This document shows positions 4,191 to 5,039 of a stretch of 5,039 bases of DNA, one piece after another (positions within the stretch are counted from its first letter, which is position 1; each line of letters starts with the position of its first letter). Origin of the DNA: Porticoccaceae bacterium (GTDB taxonomy: Bacteria; Pseudomonadota; Gammaproteobacteria; Pseudomonadales; Porticoccaceae); contig JALOAH010000171.1 of assembly GCA_023228865.1 (NCBI GenBank), positions 1-5,039 on the forward strand. Reading direction: 5' to 3'. Made by a program: the position numbers and the translations under genes. Under the pieces are notes generated by a model. That model worked only from the letters and a program-made list of their open reading frames with translations. It did not search any database and was not told the DNA's origin.

Positions 4191-5039
4191 ATGATCGCAT
4201 TATTGATTTTTGTTCTGGTTGTCCTGATGCTGGGCTTTACTGGTGCCAATCTGCCAGTGGCTGCCGCTACCCTGGGGCTGATTTCCCTCATTCTGTTTTT
4301 TGTCGACGACACCCCCCTGTGGCTCGAAATTCTGAGCCTGCTGTCAGCGCTGGTTTTGGCAGCGCTGTCTGTTGCTGGACTGAGAAGCCAATGGCTGTCC
4401 CGGCCTTTGTTTCGCTGGTTTTGCAAAATTGCCCCGACAATGTCTAACACGGAAAAGGAAGCCCTTGAAGCTGGAACCCTGTGGTGGGACGGTGAACTAT
4501 TTTCCGGCAATCCCGACTGGAACCGCCTGTTAACCGCACCCAGACCGGCGTTAAGCAAAGAGGAACAGGAGTTTATCGACGGACCTGTGGAAGAACTCTG
4601 TGCCATGCTCAACGACTGGCAGATTCTCCACGACAAGGATTTGCCAGCGCAGGTGTGGGAATTTTTGCGCAGCAAGGGGTTTTTCAGCCTGATTATCGAC
4701 AAGGCCTATGGCGGCCTCGGTTTTAGCGCCTATGGCAATTCGGCTGTGGTCACCAAAATCGCCAGCTGCAACCTTACCGCAGCAGTGACGGTGATGGTGC
4801 CCAACTCCTTGGGCCCTGGGGAATTATTGCGGGATTTCGGCACCAAAGAGCAGCAGGATTATTATTTGCCCCGCCTCGCCAGCGGCGAGGAGATTCCCTG
4901 CTTTGCCCTTACAGGCCCCACTGCGGGGTCGGACGCCGCATCCATGCCAGACACCGGCATTGTCTGCAAAGGCCAGTGGCAGGGTCAGGAAGTGATTGGC
5001 CTGCGCGTTAGCTGGAATAAGCGCTACATCACCCTGGCG
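4191..5039 (+). CDS. fadE: Acyl-CoA dehydrogenase FadE (N-terminal 283 residues, 3' end outside window)
   Basis: FadE is the FAD-dependent acyl-CoA dehydrogenase that makes trans-2-enoyl-CoA in the first step of fatty acid beta-oxidation. The frame runs open to the last base, so this is the first third of a roughly 800-residue protein. Residues 2-18 and about 24-63 are hydrophobic and form the membrane-associated N-terminus typical of E. coli-type FadE. Recognisable blocks follow: PTMSNTEKEALEAG (82-95), WWDGELFSGNPDW (98-110), IDKAYGGLGFSAYGNS (169-184), TVMVPNSLGPGELL (200-213), GTKEQQDYYLPRLASGEEIP (217-236), FALTGPTAGSDA (238-249), PDTGIVC (253-259) and SWNKRYITLA (274-283). The flavin-site loop reads GPTAGSD; I recall PEAGSD in relatives. 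ATG 4191 has GGAG (4178-4181) nine bases upstream. An in-frame ATG at 4176 would add MELVT but has a poorer ribosome site; TAG at 4161 closes the frame. The gene stands alone on this side, and its electron acceptor partner is not in view. Confidence 0.95.
   Translation, partial: MIALLIFVLVVLMLGFTGANLPVAAATLGLISLILFFVDDTPLWLEILSLLSALVLAALSVAGLRSQWLSRPLFRWFCKIAPTMSNTEKEALEAGTLWWDGELFSGNPDWNRLLTAPRPALSKEEQEFIDGPVEELCAMLNDWQILHDKDLPAQVWEFLRSKGFFSLIIDKAYGGLGFSAYGNSAVVTKIASCNLTAAVTVMVPNSLGPGELLRDFGTKEQQDYYLPRLASGEEIPCFALTGPTAGSDAASMPDTGIVCKGQWQGQEVIGLRVSWNKRYITLA

Noticed and set aside
4007..4702. 231-codon open frame on the - strand over the fadE start
   Set aside because: It spans the phosphatase end, the fadE leader and the start of fadE, with no recognisable domain; the + strand FadE motifs are unambiguous.

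Overview
The window reads as ordinary chromosomal sequence from a gammaproteobacterium. The best clues are a FadE-type long acyl-CoA dehydrogenase with an N-terminal membrane region, a family I know mainly from Gammaproteobacteria, and a PdxJ of proteobacterial type. Base composition is moderately GC-rich by eye and similar across the genes. I cannot name the genus. All recognisable genes lie on the + strand, and there is no sign of a phage, insertion sequence, CRISPR array, tRNA or rRNA.

Layout: (1) 1-442 is the C-terminal part of pdxJ (vitamin B6 synthesis). It overlaps by four bases (ATGA) with (2) 439-1326, a Rossmann-fold/DUF2520 oxidoreductase-like protein, so these two form an operon. 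(3) A 140-base gap carries a good promoter candidate (CTGATA, 17 bases, TGCTAAAAT), which leads to 1467-2867. That gene encodes a 466-residue conserved cytosolic protein of unknown function starting at GTG. (4) 2868-2945 contains a strong composite stem-loop, followed by a 34-codon gene for a single-span membrane peptide (2946-3050) and a perfect 12-bp terminator hairpin (3080-3108). (5) 3109-3426 is about 318 bases without a convincing gene. It holds a T8 tract, a GC-rich inverted repeat, a second weaker hairpin and a promoter for (6) 3427-4038, a histidine phosphatase. (7) A gap of about 150 bases with two hairpins and a TATAAA box precedes (8) fadE (4191 to the window end), which is cut off at residue 283.

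The genes do not form one pathway. pdxJ and the DUF2520 gene are probably cotranscribed, the 466-residue gene and the small membrane peptide may share a transcript, and the phosphatase and fadE look like separate units. I see no clear evidence of a new multi-gene system. The places most worth a second look are the uncharacterised 466-residue protein, the stem-loop plus small membrane peptide cassette behind it, and the structured 318-base intergenic region.
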